The notes beneath the pieces are model-generated. The model was not told where the DNA came from and ran no database searches. It saw only the letters and a list, made by a program, of their open reading frames with translations. A stretch of DNA of 52,962 bases from Chitinophagaceae bacterium PMP191F (GTDB taxonomy: Bacteria > Bacteroidota > Bacteroidia > Chitinophagales > Chitinophagaceae): assembly GCA_001302245.1 (NCBI GenBank), contig LGYU01000026.1:1-52962 (forward strand), given 5' to 3'. The position numbers were made by a program, and so were the translations under genes. Below, one piece after another: positions 1 to 10,420 of the stretch (position 1 is its first letter; each line of letters starts with the position of its first letter).

Positions 1-57
1 AATATTGCGGGCCGTAGAAGTTAAAATGCTACACATATCAATAGTATAAAGTCATTC

Positions 58-2493
58 TCAGTCATCATCATCTTCTTTGCCGGGTTTCAGCTTCAGGAAA
101 GCTGCCCTGCGCGGACCGGGAAAAGGTACATCGCTTCCTTTAATGCCATGCCACAACACCATGCTGAACAACAGATCAGGGATGGCGTCTTCTTTGGCAA
201 AGTTGAATGTTTCAGAACGTTGCTGCCACTCATTCATGGCCACATTTTTATCATTCAGGTTGATGTTGGCAGCAATGGAGCTGAAAGGAGTCATATCCGG
301 CGTGGTAGAAAAACAACGCCACATGGGTGTTGCAGCTGCGTCGTACTGGCTCATTGGTGGAATGCCCAGTATCAGTTCCATAGTACGCAGCATGGAAGTA
401 GTAGAGTACATGGTATGGTCAACAAAACGACGTTTTACCAATCCTCCTGCTATATAGGCTGTAGAACGGTGTGCATCAACATGGTCTGGTCCGTTCTGCG
501 CGTCATCTTCTACAATGAATACAACACTTTCTTTCCAGATAGCGCTTTTGCTGAGGTATTCAACAAAAAGACCTACTGCCAGATCGTTATCAGCTACGTG
601 GGCAAACGGTGTAGGTTTGCCTTTACGCAATCCTTCTGTATGGTCGTTGCCAAAACGGATGGAATTGAACTGTGGTACTTTACCAATAGCCAGCAGTGAA
701 TCAAACTCCCTGCGCCATTGATAAAAACGGGTAGTATCACGTGTGCCCATATCCCAACCAGTGTAGTATGGGCAAAGATGATCTTTCAATACGGGGATAT
801 TGGGTTTACCGGCATCTGCAAATTCGCCATATGTACGGTAGCTGACACCGGCACGTTTGCAATGATCCCAGATAAACCCTTTTTTATTGTTGGCAATTTC
901 ACGATTCCCTTCAGCAGAATAAGTGCCACCGCGACCACCATAACTGGTAGGCCATGTTTTTTCAAGAAAGTCGGTGGCATAGGCACCCATAGTCCAGTTA
1001 TGACCATCGGCACTTACTTCGCCATTTACATAGAAGTTATCCAGCAACACAAACTCACGCGCTAATGCATGTTGGTTGGGGGTAACGTTTTCACCAAATA
1101 GAACCAGTTGCTTATCGCCATTCCCTTCCGGCATGTCGCCCAGTACCTGGTCGTATGTGCGGTTTTCTTTAATGATGTAGAAAACATGTTTAATGGGAGA
1201 AGCATCACCTACTTTCATGGGTATGGGATTACCTGCTTCACCGGCAGCAACTGTTTCCTGTTCTTTATGATAAGGAGTATTGTCGTATACCTGTTTGGAA
1301 TACACACCTGCTTCTGCTTCGGTTGGTGTGGGAATGATGCTGAGTGTACCCATAAACAACCCGGCAATGTATTGAACAGAGGCTGGTTTTTTCAGATCAC
1401 CGCCCTGGTAGTTAACATCCTGGAATTTCTTAACAGGGTTAGGACCATAAGGGTTGGCCATAGAAGAAAACCCTTTACCATTGGTTACATAGATCTTTTT
1501 GCCGATCACTTTTACGCAGGTAGGATACCATCCTGTGGGTATAAATCCTTTTGAACGGCTGTAGCCAGGCTGACTTACATCGAATACTGCCAGGCAGTTA
1601 TTGTCGGCATTGGCAATGTATAATGTTTTTTCATCGTTGCTGAGCGCCACACCATTGGTGGTAGAGCCATTCGGCGCATCTGGATACAAAGCACTGTTTA
1701 GTGTTTCCAGTACTTTTCTTTGTTTTACATCCAGTACTGAAACTGTATTGTCGTTGGCATTGGCCACAAACAGATAACGTCCTTTTTTAGTAAGACAAAT
1801 ATCATTGGGGTTGTCACCTACAGCAACAGAGTCTGTAAACTGTCTTTTATCAGTATCAAAAAACAGGATCTTATCGCCGCCCCACAGGGAGATGTATAAT
1901 TCTTTTTTATCGGGAGATAATAAACAGGTATAAGCTTCAGCCGGCAGTTGTATCTTTTGTACAGTCTTTTTAGTGTTCAGATCTACTATGTACAATGCAT
2001 TGTCTTCTTTTGTTACAATGTACAGCAGTTGCCTGCTGTCATCAATGGTAATACCTGCGGGTGAAATTTTTACAGGCCATTTTTTACCCAGTATAATACT
2101 GTCTTTTAAAACCAGTTTACTATCTGTTACTGCATATTGCAGTATCCAGTTGTCGTTGCCACCGGAAGCATAGAGGTATTTGTTATCACCGGAAAAAGTG
2201 AGGCCCAGCCAGCTTTTGGGGATCACTTCACTGTGCAATACTTTCTCTGTTTTTACATCGATCAGTTGCAGGGATTGTACACTTTGTCCGTTGTTGGTAA
2301 CGGCAATGTATTTTTTAGACGGCGATACCGCAATATTAAGCGGCAGATCGCCTAATTGTAAAGAACTTCCTGCTGGACTGAGATGCCAGCCATTGGGCAA
2401 TGCTACTGGTTGAGTAGCACCAGATGATGGCGTTTGTGCAGTTACAGATAAACATAAGGTAACTGCAATAATTGTTGACGTTATCTTTCTCAT
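58..2493 (-). CDS. YncE-like beta-propeller / phosphoesterase fusion, secreted
   Basis: The first half carries repeated seven-bladed-propeller motifs of the YVTN/YncE type (for example the stretch around residues 60-330). The second half, from about residue 435, matches the PF04185 phosphoesterase family (the motif FYIIKENRTYDQVLGD and downstream metal-binding Asp/His residues such as VEDDAQNGPDHVDAHR). Proteins of this architecture are annotated as bifunctional YncE family/alkaline phosphatase family proteins. The start at 2493 is chosen because it gives a clean signal peptide (MRKITSTIIAVTLCLSVTAQ); an in-frame ATG 21 bases upstream would put seven polar residues before it. The product is therefore periplasmic or surface exposed. 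The C-terminus ends in an acidic tail (KEDDDD). Substrate is unknown. The family call is firm; the exact reaction is not. Confidence 0.85.
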   Translation of the reverse strand: MRKITSTIIAVTLCLSVTAQTPSSGATQPVALPNGWHLSPAGSSLQLGDLPLNIAVSPSKKYIAVTNNGQSVQSLQLIDVKTEKVLHSEVIPKSWLGLTFSGDNKYLYASGGNDNWILQYAVTDSKLVLKDSIILGKKWPVKISPAGITIDDSRQLLYIVTKEDNALYIVDLNTKKTVQKIQLPAEAYTCLLSPDKKELYISLWGGDKILFFDTDKRQFTDSVAVGDNPNDICLTKKGRYLFVANANDNTVSVLDVKQRKVLETLNSALYPDAPNGSTTNGVALSNDEKTLYIANADNNCLAVFDVSQPGYSRSKGFIPTGWYPTCVKVIGKKIYVTNGKGFSSMANPYGPNPVKKFQDVNYQGGDLKKPASVQYIAGLFMGTLSIIPTPTEAEAGVYSKQVYDNTPYHKEQETVAAGEAGNPIPMKVGDASPIKHVFYIIKENRTYDQVLGDMPEGNGDKQLVLFGENVTPNQHALAREFVLLDNFYVNGEVSADGHNWTMGAYATDFLEKTWPTSYGGRGGTYSAEGNREIANNKKGFIWDHCKRAGVSYRTYGEFADAGKPNIPVLKDHLCPYYTGWDMGTRDTTRFYQWRREFDSLLAIGKVPQFNSIRFGNDHTEGLRKGKPTPFAHVADNDLAVGLFVEYLSKSAIWKESVVFIVEDDAQNGPDHVDAHRSTAYIAGGLVKRRFVDHTMYSTTSMLRTMELILGIPPMSQYDAAATPMWRCFSTTPDMTPFSSIAANINLNDKNVAMNEWQQRSETFNFAKEDAIPDLLFSMVLWHGIKGSDVPFPGPRRAAFLKLKPGKEDDDD

Positions 2494-2570
2494 TAAGGTT
2501 GGTTGTACTGGCAATAAAGGTACAGGATACCACTGTTGGAGAAGTTGCTTTACAATTAATTAACGTACCG

Positions 2571-2602
2571 GGGAAGATATCCTTCTTAAAGGATGTCTTC
2601 CC
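2571..2602 (-). terminator. hairpin after the nucleotidyltransferase gene
   Basis: A 14-bp stem (2571-2584 with 2589-2602, one G:U pair, loop CTTA) lies 5 bases past the stop of the minus-strand nucleotidyltransferase gene. The minus-strand continuation is A/T-rich but lacks a clean U run, so termination is likely rather than certain. Confidence 0.5.
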
Positions 2603-2606
2603 TAAA

Positions 2607-3320
2607 TTATACGAACATAGATTCGGCAATGGCAACCGCTTCGGGTTTTCCTACATCTACAAAACGGCTGTAGTCATGCAGATAGCCTTTGATCGTATGT
2701 GTTTTTGCCAGCTCAAGATACAGGTCTACAATGGCCAGCCTGCCTTCCTGTTGTATGAATGATACCAGCTTTTTATCAATAATATGAATACCACTGAATG
2801 CTTTGGGGAACAGTGGCGTTACAGAGCGACTGATGCGTTCTTCGCCGGTTTTGGTATTCTGCCATCCGCAAAGTGTGTTGTGTCCGTCAAACAAAAAATA
2901 GCGTGAAGTTTTTCTGTCGGTTACAGCCAGCGTAGCCAGCGCCTGTTGCTGCTGGTGAAAACTGATCATGGCAGCCAGGTCGAGGTCTGTAAGGATATCT
3001 ACATTGATCAGTAAAATGGTATCGGCAGTGAAAAGGGGAGCCGCTTTTTTTAAACCACCACCGGTTTCCAGTAAAGCACCTGTTTCATTGCTGATGCGGA
3101 TATGACTTCCCCATCCATTATGCGTTTCAATCGCCTCCATTATCTGGTCTGCAAAATGATGCACATTCACTACAATGTCTGTAATGCCATACTGCTGCAG
3201 GTATTCAATATTGCGTTGCAACAGGCTTTTGCCGTTGATAATGGCCAGTGCTTTCGGGTGCTTGTCCGTCCAGGGTTTAAAACGGGTACCTAATCCCGCA
3301 GAAAAGATCATTGCTTGCAT
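2607..3320 (-). CDS. sugar-1-phosphate nucleotidyltransferase (MurU/mannose-1-P guanylyltransferase-like)
   Basis: The 237-aa protein begins with the nucleotidyltransferase signature MQAMIFSAGLGTRFKPWTDKHPKAL (the G-x-G-T-R-x(4-5)-T loop that holds the NTP, and the PKAL segment), followed by a metal-binding NVD at about residue 103 and a typical C-terminal ending (VDVGKPEAVA). It should transfer a nucleotide from NTP to a sugar-1-phosphate, giving an NDP-sugar. Length and the short C-terminus fit the MurU-type subgroup, which makes UDP-MurNAc from MurNAc-1-phosphate in cell-wall recycling, but a mannose-1-phosphate guanylyltransferase-like role cannot be separated from sequence alone. The kinase partner often next to MurU is absent here. 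A strong terminator separates it from icmF upstream, so it is probably transcribed alone. Confidence 0.82.
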   Translation of the reverse strand: MQAMIFSAGLGTRFKPWTDKHPKALAIINGKSLLQRNIEYLQQYGITDIVVNVHHFADQIMEAIETHNGWGSHIRISNETGALLETGGGLKKAAPLFTADTILLINVDILTDLDLAAMISFHQQQQALATLAVTDRKTSRYFLFDGHNTLCGWQNTKTGEERISRSVTPLFPKAFSGIHIIDKKLVSFIQQEGRLAIVDLYLELAKTHTIKGYLHDYSRFVDVGKPEAVAIAESMFV

Positions 3321-3346
3321 AACGCGAATTAAGCTAAATAAAACGA

Positions 3347-3379
3347 AGCGGGCGAATATTTCGTGAATATCCGCCCGCT
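3347..3379 (-). terminator. intrinsic terminator of icmF
   Basis: A 14-bp stem with one mismatch (3347-3360 with 3366-3379, loop TCGTG) lies 23 bases downstream of the icmF stop. On the minus strand it is followed by TCGTTTTATTTAG, a good U-rich tract. Confidence 0.75.
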
Positions 3380-3401
3380 GACTATTTAGCTGATAACTGT
3401 A

Positions 3402-6400
3402 TTACATATTGCGACGATACTGTCCGCCAACCTCGTACAGGGCATGCGTGATCTGTCCCAATGTACAGTATTTGACGGTTTCCATCAAGGTGATGAAGAG
3501 GTTCTCATTCTGAATGGCGGCCTGTTTCAGTTGCTGTAACATGGCGGCTGCTTTGGCTTCATTCCTTTTTTTGAATGCCTGCAGGTTTTGTATCTGTTGC
3601 TCTTTTTCTTCTGTAGTACTGCGGATCACTTCACCCGGTAATACGGTGGGACTGCCTTTTTTGTTGAGGAAGGTATTCACCCCGATCAACGGCAGTTCAC
3701 CGGTATGTTTCAGACTTTCATAGTAAAGACTTTCTTCCTGGATCTTGTTGCGCTGGTACATTCTTTCCATGGCTCCCAGTACGCCACCGCGTTCGGTAAT
3801 GCGGTCAAACTCTGTCAGTACCGCTTCTTCCACCAGGTTGGTCAATTCTTCAATAATGAAAGAGCCTTGTATAAAGTTCTCTGTTTTGGCACTGCCCAGC
3901 TCGCGGTTGATGATCAGTTGAATGGCCATTGCCCTGCGTACGCTTTCTTCTGTAGGCGTGGTAATCGCCTCATCGTAGGCATTGGTGTGTAAGCTGTTGC
4001 AGTTATCGTAAATAGCATACAGCGCCTGCAGGGTAGTGCGGATATCGTTAAAGTCAATTTCCTGTGCATGTAAACTGCGACCGGAGGTCTGGATATGATA
4101 CTTCAGTTTCTGGCTGCGATCATTGCCCTTGTATTTATTCTTCATAGCCTTGGCCCAGATACGCCTGGCCACACGGCCTATTACGCTGTATTCAGGGTCC
4201 ATGCCATTGCTGAAGAAGAAAGAAAGATTGGGTGCAAAATCGTCAATGTGCATGCCACGGCTGAGATAATACTCTACATACGTAAAGCCGTTGGACAGTG
4301 TAAATGCCAGTTGTGTAATAGGATTGGCGCCGGCTTCGGCAATGTGGTAGCCACTGATGGATACGCTGTAAAAGTTGCGTACGTTTCGCTGGATAAAATA
4401 TTCCTGCACATCACCCATCAGTTTCAGCGCAAACTCTGTACTGAATATACAGGTATTCTGTGCCTGATCTTCTTTCAAAATATCTGCCTGTACCGTTCCA
4501 CGTACCTGTGCCAGTGCTTCGGTTTTAATTTTTTCATATACTTCCCCGGGTAATACTTCATCACCAGATACACCCAGTAGTTTTAATCCAAGCCCGTTAT
4601 TGCCTTCTGGTAAACGCTCTGGTGCGGCGGGGTTATAGTATATGGGTTTGGGAAGATGTACAAACTTTTCAGTGATCTTCTGGTTAACTGCATCCCATTG
4701 TCCGTTGGCTTCGATCCATTTTTCACACAACTGATCTATGGCTGCATTCATAAAGAAGGCCAGTATGATCGGTGCCGGGCCATTGATGGTCATACTGACA
4801 GATGTTTTAGGATCACAAAGATCAAAACCACTGTACAGTTTTTTAGCATCATCTACTGTGGCAATGCTTACACCGCTGTTGCCCACCTTGCCATAAATAT
4901 CAGGGCGATGATCGGGGTCTTCACCATATAATGTTACGCTGTCAAAAGCAGTAGACAATCTTTTAGCAGGCTGATCTACCGATACATAGTGAAAGCGTTT
5001 ATTGGTACGTTCAGGACCACCCTCCCCCGCAAACATACGCGTAGGGTCTTCACCCTGGCGTTTCAGTTCAAATACACCGGCTGTATAGGGAAATTCACCC
5101 GGCAGGTTTTCCTGTAGCTGCCATTGGAGAATATCGCCCCAGTCTTTGTATTTGGGAAGCACTACTTTTGGAATGCGTGTGCCGGATAATGAGGTAGTGG
5201 TAAGTGGTTGTTTGATCACTTTATCACGAACCTGGTATTCAAAAAAGTCAGCGGCGTATTTCTTCTGTATAGTGGGCCAGTCTTTCAGCAGTTTTTTGCA
5301 GGCAGTATCCAATTGGTTTTCCAGTTGCTCGCGCAAAGTGGTCAACTGAGTTAAACTACCCAGTTCTTTTTCTACACCCTGCACCTGGTATAGTTTAGAG
5401 GCAATGGCGGCCTGTTCTTTTGCCCAGGCGTCATACTGACGGTTATTTTCTGCGATCTCTGATAAATAACGAACACGTTTGGGTGGTATTACAATGGATT
5501 TGGAGGTTTCCTCTTCGGCACTATTATTACCGGGCAGTAATATGTGCTCGCCCCATTGTACACCTGTTTTCTGCGTAATAACAGCCAGCAGCTTTTCAAA
5601 TAACGCATTTACACCGGTATCATTGAATTGTGCAGCAATGGTACCGATCACTGGCAGCTCTTCATTGCGGGCGGTCCACAGGTTATGATTGCGTTTATAT
5701 TGCTTACGTACATCATGCAGAGCATCCAATGCGCCTGCTTTGTCAAATTTATTGATAGCAATAACATCGGCATAGTCCAGCATGTTGATCTTTTCCAACT
5801 GCGATGCTGCACCATATTCAGGTGTCATTACATACAGGCTTACATTACAATAGTCCAGGATGCTTACATCACTTTGGCCTACGCCGGCAGATTCAAGAAT
5901 TACCAGGTCAAAACCGGCCTGTTTACAGATCTCCACGGCATCTTCCACATAGGCGCTCAGTGCAACATCGCTGTCGCGTGTGGCCAGTGAGCGCATATAT
6001 GCGCGCGTGGAATGAATACTGTTCATACGAATGCGATCACCCAGTAGCGCACCGCCAGTTTTTTTCTTGGATGGATCTACCGATATTACCGCAACGGTTT
6101 TGTCGGTAAACGCGTGTAAAAAACGTCTTACCAGTTCATCGGTAACAGATGATTTGCCGGCCCCCCCGGTTCCTGTAATACCCAGTACTACAGGACTACC
6201 TGTGCTTTGCCCTCCGGAAGAGGAGTGGTCAGAAATGTTGCTATGCGGTTTTTCAGTCTTATTATCCGGGAATATATTTTTTGCAAATGATTCGTTTTCC
6301 AGTCCGTTTTCTGCAATGGTAATGGCCCTTGCAATACGACGGATATCCTTTTTTTCGCCCAATGGCAATTTCCCGTTCCAGTTGGTGGGCGCCTGCCAGT

Positions 6401-6854
6401 AAGCATTTGTTTTCTGATCTTTATTTCCGGCCGCGCTGCATTGTTGTATTACATCCTCAATCATGCCCTCCAATCCCATTTTACGGCCATCATCAGGACT
6501 GTAAATACGGGTAATGCCATATTGGTGCAGTTCGGTGATCTCCTGCGGCAGAATGGTGCCGCCGCCGCCGCCGAAAATTTTAATATGGCCACAACCATTC
6601 TGGTCCAGCAGGTCTTTCATGTATTTGAAAAACTCTACGTGACCACCCTGGTAGCTGGTAATGGCAATGCCCTGCACATCTTCTTCAATGGCACACTCTA
6701 CTATTTCCGCTACAGAGCGGTTATGTCCCAGGTGAATGATCTCTGCACCTTTGGCCTGCATAATGCGGCGCATAATATTAATGGCGGCATCATGTCCGTC
6801 AAACAACGAGGCTGCGGTCACTATACGGACCTTAGAAGTTGATATTGAACTCAT
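3402..6854 (-). CDS. icmF: fused isobutyryl-CoA mutase IcmF (B12 domain + GTPase + mutase)
   Basis: The 1150-aa protein has three parts in the order typical of IcmF. An N-terminal cobalamin-binding domain has DGH at residues 19-21, His21 being the lower axial B12 ligand. A MeaI-type GTPase chaperone has Walker A GTGGAGKS at about 228-235 and NKFD at 368-371. A C-terminal methylmalonyl-CoA-mutase-type TIM barrel includes [14 protein letters not shown] at about 832-845. It interconverts isobutyryl-CoA and n-butyryl-CoA. The two substrate-sizing positions that are Tyr/Arg in methylmalonyl-CoA mutase appear to be Phe621 (KRFHYVS) and Gln799 (KEDQAQN) here, the isobutyryl-CoA-mutase pair; this alignment is from memory. 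The start at 6854 precedes a TAACTTTA element at 6885-6892 (minus strand) that could be its -7 box. Full length with no breaks. Confidence 0.93.
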   Translation of the reverse strand: MSSISTSKVRIVTAASLFDGHDAAINIMRRIMQAKGAEIIHLGHNRSVAEIVECAIEEDVQGIAITSYQGGHVEFFKYMKDLLDQNGCGHIKIFGGGGGTILPQEITELHQYGITRIYSPDDGRKMGLEGMIEDVIQQCSAAGNKDQKTNAYWQAPTNWNGKLPLGEKKDIRRIARAITIAENGLENESFAKNIFPDNKTEKPHSNISDHSSSGGQSTGSPVVLGITGTGGAGKSSVTDELVRRFLHAFTDKTVAVISVDPSKKKTGGALLGDRIRMNSIHSTRAYMRSLATRDSDVALSAYVEDAVEICKQAGFDLVILESAGVGQSDVSILDYCNVSLYVMTPEYGAASQLEKINMLDYADVIAINKFDKAGALDALHDVRKQYKRNHNLWTARNEELPVIGTIAAQFNDTGVNALFEKLLAVITQKTGVQWGEHILLPGNNSAEEETSKSIVIPPKRVRYLSEIAENNRQYDAWAKEQAAIASKLYQVQGVEKELGSLTQLTTLREQLENQLDTACKKLLKDWPTIQKKYAADFFEYQVRDKVIKQPLTTTSLSGTRIPKVVLPKYKDWGDILQWQLQENLPGEFPYTAGVFELKRQGEDPTRMFAGEGGPERTNKRFHYVSVDQPAKRLSTAFDSVTLYGEDPDHRPDIYGKVGNSGVSIATVDDAKKLYSGFDLCDPKTSVSMTINGPAPIILAFFMNAAIDQLCEKWIEANGQWDAVNQKITEKFVHLPKPIYYNPAAPERLPEGNNGLGLKLLGVSGDEVLPGEVYEKIKTEALAQVRGTVQADILKEDQAQNTCIFSTEFALKLMGDVQEYFIQRNVRNFYSVSISGYHIAEAGANPITQLAFTLSNGFTYVEYYLSRGMHIDDFAPNLSFFFSNGMDPEYSVIGRVARRIWAKAMKNKYKGNDRSQKLKYHIQTSGRSLHAQEIDFNDIRTTLQALYAIYDNCNSLHTNAYDEAITTPTEESVRRAMAIQLIINRELGSAKTENFIQGSFIIEELTNLVEEAVLTEFDRITERGGVLGAMERMYQRNKIQEESLYYESLKHTGELPLIGVNTFLNKKGSPTVLPGEVIRSTTEEKEQQIQNLQAFKKRNEAKAAAMLQQLKQAAIQNENLFITLMETVKYCTLGQITHALYEVGGQYRRNM

Positions 6855-6993
6855 AAAATAGCAAGTAAATACACAAAAGCGCTGTAAAGTTAATTCAAAA
6901 AACTAATGAGTGTTAGTTTAATATGGCAGTATTGCAGGATTTTGGTCTACAGGGAAAATGTGGGTAGATTCGGTTTTCAAAAAAGATTGCAGA

Positions 6994-7872
6994 ATGAGAA
7001 AGTTTTACCAGGCGATTGATGAACATGAAGGCGGTACTTCTGATATTCATGTCATTGACAGTCATGTACATTTCTGGAAGTATGACAAAGTGCGCGATGC
7101 GTGGATCACCAACGACATGAAGGTGCTGCAGCAGGATTATGTGCCGGCCACCCTGGCATCTACCCTGAAAAGAAATGGTGTGGACGGCGTGGTAGCTGTA
7201 CAGGCAGACCAATCGGAAACAGAAACCCGTTTTTTAACCGAACTGGCAAAAACCAATTCATGGATCAAAGGAGTGGTAGGCTGGGTTGATCTGCGGGCCG
7301 GTGATGTGCAAGAAAAACTACAGCATTTTTCACAATACCCGGTCATCAAAGGATGGCGGCATATTGTGCAGGGTGAGCCGGATGATTTTTTACTGCGTGA
7401 AGATTTTCAGCGTGGCATTGCTGCATTGCAGCCATACGGTTATACCTACGATATCCTGATCTATCACCACCAGTTACAGGCAGCTATTGACATGGTGGCA
7501 AAATTTCCTGAACAGAAATTCGTGATCGATCATTGCGCCAAGCCGGATATCAAACATAAAAAGATAGATGACTGGAAAACTGCGATCAATGCCATTGCTC
7601 AACACAACAATGTGTATTGCAAATTATCTGGCTTGTTTACCGAGGCTACATGGAAAACGTGGAGTGCTGCTGATTTTTATCCTTACCTGGATATTGTATT
7701 CAAAGCTTTTGGAACAGACCGGCTGATGTTTGGCAGCGACTGGCCTGTAATGCTTCTTTCCGGTATGTATGTGCAATGGAAAAGTCTGCTGGAAAAATAC
7801 ATGGAAAATTTTCAAACAGAAGAGCGGGAAAATGTGTTTGGGTTGAATGCAGAAAGATTCTATAATTTATAG
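6994..7872 (+). CDS. amidohydrolase-family lactonase/hydrolase
   Basis: This is a TIM-barrel amidohydrolase of the fuconolactonase-like group (Amidohydro_2). The metal-binding HxH is in VIDSHVHFW near the N-terminus, a central VIDHCAKPDI carries another His, and the late FGSDWPV motif carries the catalytic Asp. Such enzymes open sugar lactones or decarboxylate/hydrolyse small ring acids in the cytoplasm; the substrate here is not known. I chose the ATG at 6994 because the family usually starts shortly before the HxH. An in-frame ATG at 6958 would add 12 residues and cannot be excluded. It is divergent from icmF and followed by a structured intergenic region, so it seems to be a single-gene unit. 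Confidence 0.8.
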   Translation: MRKFYQAIDEHEGGTSDIHVIDSHVHFWKYDKVRDAWITNDMKVLQQDYVPATLASTLKRNGVDGVVAVQADQSETETRFLTELAKTNSWIKGVVGWVDLRAGDVQEKLQHFSQYPVIKGWRHIVQGEPDDFLLREDFQRGIAALQPYGYTYDILIYHHQLQAAIDMVAKFPEQKFVIDHCAKPDIKHKKIDDWKTAINAIAQHNNVYCKLSGLFTEATWKTWSAADFYPYLDIVFKAFGTDRLMFGSDWPVMLLSGMYVQWKSLLEKYMENFQTEERENVFGLNAERFYNL

Positions 7873-7924
7873 AGTGGAGTGAATGGTCAGTGGTGAGTTG
7901 CAAATGATGAATCAATGTCGTTTA

Positions 7925-8002
7925 GCCGGTGCTGTGTCTTCACCGGCCACGGAACTTTCACCGGCAGGTGCCTCACCCACGGGAATTAAAATTTCTTAAT
8001 TC
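7925..8002 (+). other. structured intergenic segment upstream of trehalase
   Basis: GCCGGTG (7925-7931) can pair with CACCGGC at 7941-7947 or with an identical copy at 7959-7965, giving two mutually exclusive 7-bp stems. A further perfect hairpin GAATTAA/TTAATTC spans 7983-8002. It could be a leader or the 3' end of the preceding gene. No known riboswitch class was recognised. Confidence 0.4.
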
Positions 8003-8102
8003 AACGATATTAAATAGTGAATGATTGAGTTTGCGATTTTCAGACTTCGGACCTCGTGCTTTATCTGTAACTTAAATCCAGAAACTTACTAAACGTGTTG
8101 GT

Positions 8103-9716
8103 ATGAAAAAAGCGTTGATTCTTTTTCTGTGGTTGGCGGTTTGCTCATGGCAAATGTCTGCAGGGCAGGCTACAGCTACTCCGGACATTGTGTATGGTGA
8201 ATTGTTCAAAGAGGTGCAGATGCAGAATGTTTTTCCGGATGGTAAAACCTTTGTGGACTGTTTGCCTAAACGCAATCCCAAAGAAATAGTGCAGGAGTAT
8301 AACAAATTGAAAGGTTCTTCTTTTAACCTGAAGAAATTTATAGAAGACAATTTTGAATTACCGCATACACCGCAACTGAATTATGTGACCAAAGAAAAAG
8401 ATGTGGTTATGCACATTAAAAATCTGTGGGGTGTATTGGTGAGGAAACCCGATGTGCTTACACTGGCTGCTGATTCCACCGCTTTCAATGCCGCACAGGA
8501 ATCCTCACTGTTGCCATTGCCTTATCCATACATTGTACCGGGTGGGCGTTTTCGTGAGGTCTATTACTGGGATTCTTATTTCACCATGCTGGGGCTGCGC
8601 GAAAGCGGGGAAACGGAGATGATTGACAATATGGTGAAAAATTTTGCCTATCTCATTGACAAGTATGGACATATTCCCAATGGAAACCGTACTTATTATT
8701 TAAGCCGTTCACAGCCTCCCTATTTTTCGCTGATGGTAGAAATGCTGGCGGGTATAAAAGGTGATTCCATTTATGTAAACTACCTGCCGGTACTGGAAAA
8801 AGAGTACGAATACTGGATGGCAGGTGCTGCAAAATTAAAACCCGGTCAGCAACTGGACCGTGTAATAAAAATGCCCGATGGCAGTGTACTGAACCGCTAC
8901 TGGGATGATAACCCGGTGCCACGCCAGGAAAGCTATAAAGAAGATGTGGAGACTGCTGCCAAAACCAAAAGAAACAACAAAGAGGTATATGCCAATTTGC
9001 GCGCAGGAGCAGCCAGCGGGTGGGATTTCAGCAGCCGCTGGCTTACAGACAAAAAAACACTGGCTACTATACGTGTTACAGACATGGTGCCGGTGGATCT
9101 GAATAGCCTGATGTACAAAATGGAACTGGTGATCGCCAAAGCCAACCTCATCCGCAGAAAAGATTCCGTAGCTGCTGCATACAGAAAGAAAGCCGATAAC
9201 CGCAGACTGGCTATTGATAAATACTGCTGGAACAAAGCCTTAAAATATTATACAGACTACAACCTCGTTACCCGCAGGCAAACAGACGTTATTACACCTG
9301 CCGGTTTATATCCCTTCTGTTTTTTTACACGCAACCTGGATTATATGAGCCTGCTGGCAAGCCAGGTAGCCGTACAGGTACGGGAAAAACTATTGCAACC
9401 CGGTGGACTTGTAGCTACTCCCGAAACAACCGGTCAGCAATGGGATGCTCCCAATGGCTGGGCGCCTTTACAATGGATGGCTATATGGGGACTTGACCGT
9501 TGCGGACAAAAAGACCTGGCCCGTGATATTGCCTACCGCTGGATAAAACTGAATGTGGATGTATTTGCCCGTACCGGTAAAATGATGGAGAAATACAATG
9601 TGGCAGATACCAAACTGGAAGCAGGTGGCGGCGAGTATCCTTCACAAGATGGCTTTGGCTGGACAAACGGTGTATTGCTGGCGCTGATAGCAAAATATGG
9701 CATGCCGAAAGAATGA
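8103..9716 (+). CDS. treA: alpha,alpha-trehalase, GH37, exported
   Basis: The 537-aa protein has a signal peptide (MKKALILFLWLAVCSWQMSAG) and both GH37 trehalase signatures: PGGRFREVYYWDSY at residues 146-159 and QWDAPNGWAP at about 445. The C-terminal GGGEYPSQDGFGWTNGV should hold the catalytic Glu of the family. It hydrolyses trehalose to two glucose molecules, and the signal peptide places it in the periplasm. Length and motifs are complete. No transporter or trehalose-phosphate enzyme is next to it; a small lipoprotein gene follows after 65 bases on the same strand. Confidence 0.95.
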   Translation: MKKALILFLWLAVCSWQMSAGQATATPDIVYGELFKEVQMQNVFPDGKTFVDCLPKRNPKEIVQEYNKLKGSSFNLKKFIEDNFELPHTPQLNYVTKEKDVVMHIKNLWGVLVRKPDVLTLAADSTAFNAAQESSLLPLPYPYIVPGGRFREVYYWDSYFTMLGLRESGETEMIDNMVKNFAYLIDKYGHIPNGNRTYYLSRSQPPYFSLMVEMLAGIKGDSIYVNYLPVLEKEYEYWMAGAAKLKPGQQLDRVIKMPDGSVLNRYWDDNPVPRQESYKEDVETAAKTKRNNKEVYANLRAGAASGWDFSSRWLTDKKTLATIRVTDMVPVDLNSLMYKMELVIAKANLIRRKDSVAAAYRKKADNRRLAIDKYCWNKALKYYTDYNLVTRRQTDVITPAGLYPFCFFTRNLDYMSLLASQVAVQVREKLLQPGGLVATPETTGQQWDAPNGWAPLQWMAIWGLDRCGQKDLARDIAYRWIKLNVDVFARTGKMMEKYNVADTKLEAGGGEYPSQDGFGWTNGVLLALIAKYGMPKE

Positions 9717-9781
9717 TAATAATGAAGAGCGGAGCGGGGAATAAAAAACGAAAAGTTATTTTCGTTCATTAACCTGTTACT

Positions 9782-10309
9782 ATGATGAAAAGTATTTCTC
9801 TGCTATTGCTTATTGTTGTTGCAGGCTGTGCCACAAAGGCACAAAATAATTTCCCCGCAGATTTTATTGGTCATTGGAAAGGTACTTTGAACTGGTATCC
9901 TGCCGGTGCAAAAGAACCTAAACAGGTGAATATGGAGTTGCATGTACTGCCGTCGAAAGATACCGCAGGGCAATACACCTGGAACCTGGTATATGGCAAA
10001 CCTTCTGAAGATAACAGGCCGTATATTTTAAAACCTATTGATACGGCCAAAGGACATTGGATGATTGATGAAGTAAACGGTATCCTGCTGGATCAATACT
10101 GGATCGGAAATGTCTTCAGTGGAGCATTTTCTGTGCAGAACACTACAATTGTCAACACATACCGTATAGAGAATGGCCGTATGAAGATCCAGTTCATTTC
10201 CTATGCTACAAAGGCTGTTGCTACCACCGGAAAAGGCACGGAAGATTCACCGTTCGCAGACAGTTATGGTGTAAGAAGTTACCAGGAAGCAGTATTGACA
10301 AAACAGTAA
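9782..10309 (+). CDS. small lipoprotein of unknown function
   Basis: The 175-aa product starts with a lipoprotein signal (MMKSISLLLLIVVAGC, lipid-modified Cys16). The mature part reads as an eight-to-ten-strand beta domain with FIGHWKGTLNWYP at the start and alternating hydrophobic strands, similar in style to lipocalin-like or META-type stress-lipoprotein folds. I do not recognise a family with certainty. It follows the trehalase gene by 65 bases and may be co-transcribed. A double ATG (9782 and 9785) leaves the first residue uncertain by one. Confidence 0.65.
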   Translation: MMKSISLLLLIVVAGCATKAQNNFPADFIGHWKGTLNWYPAGAKEPKQVNMELHVLPSKDTAGQYTWNLVYGKPSEDNRPYILKPIDTAKGHWMIDEVNGILLDQYWIGNVFSGAFSVQNTTIVNTYRIENGRMKIQFISYATKAVATTGKGTEDSPFADSYGVRSYQEAVLTKQ

Positions 10310-10394
10310 TGTGATGCGTTGAATGTAGCAATGGCCCTTGTTGGCTGCTGAATGCAAAAATCTCCCCGGAATCGTTTAATAGCGTATACAAACT

Positions 10395-10402
10395 TACCTT
10401 TG
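10395..10402 (+). promoter_or_regulatory. Bacteroidota -7 element (TACCTTTG)
   Basis: TACCTTTG is a perfect match to the TAnnTTTG consensus. It lies 18 bases before the ATG at 10421 and downstream of the longer ORF's first ATG at 10352, which supports the shorter start for the next gene. The -33 element is not clear. Confidence 0.55.
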
Positions 10403-10420
10403 CGCAAATTTACCCAAGAT

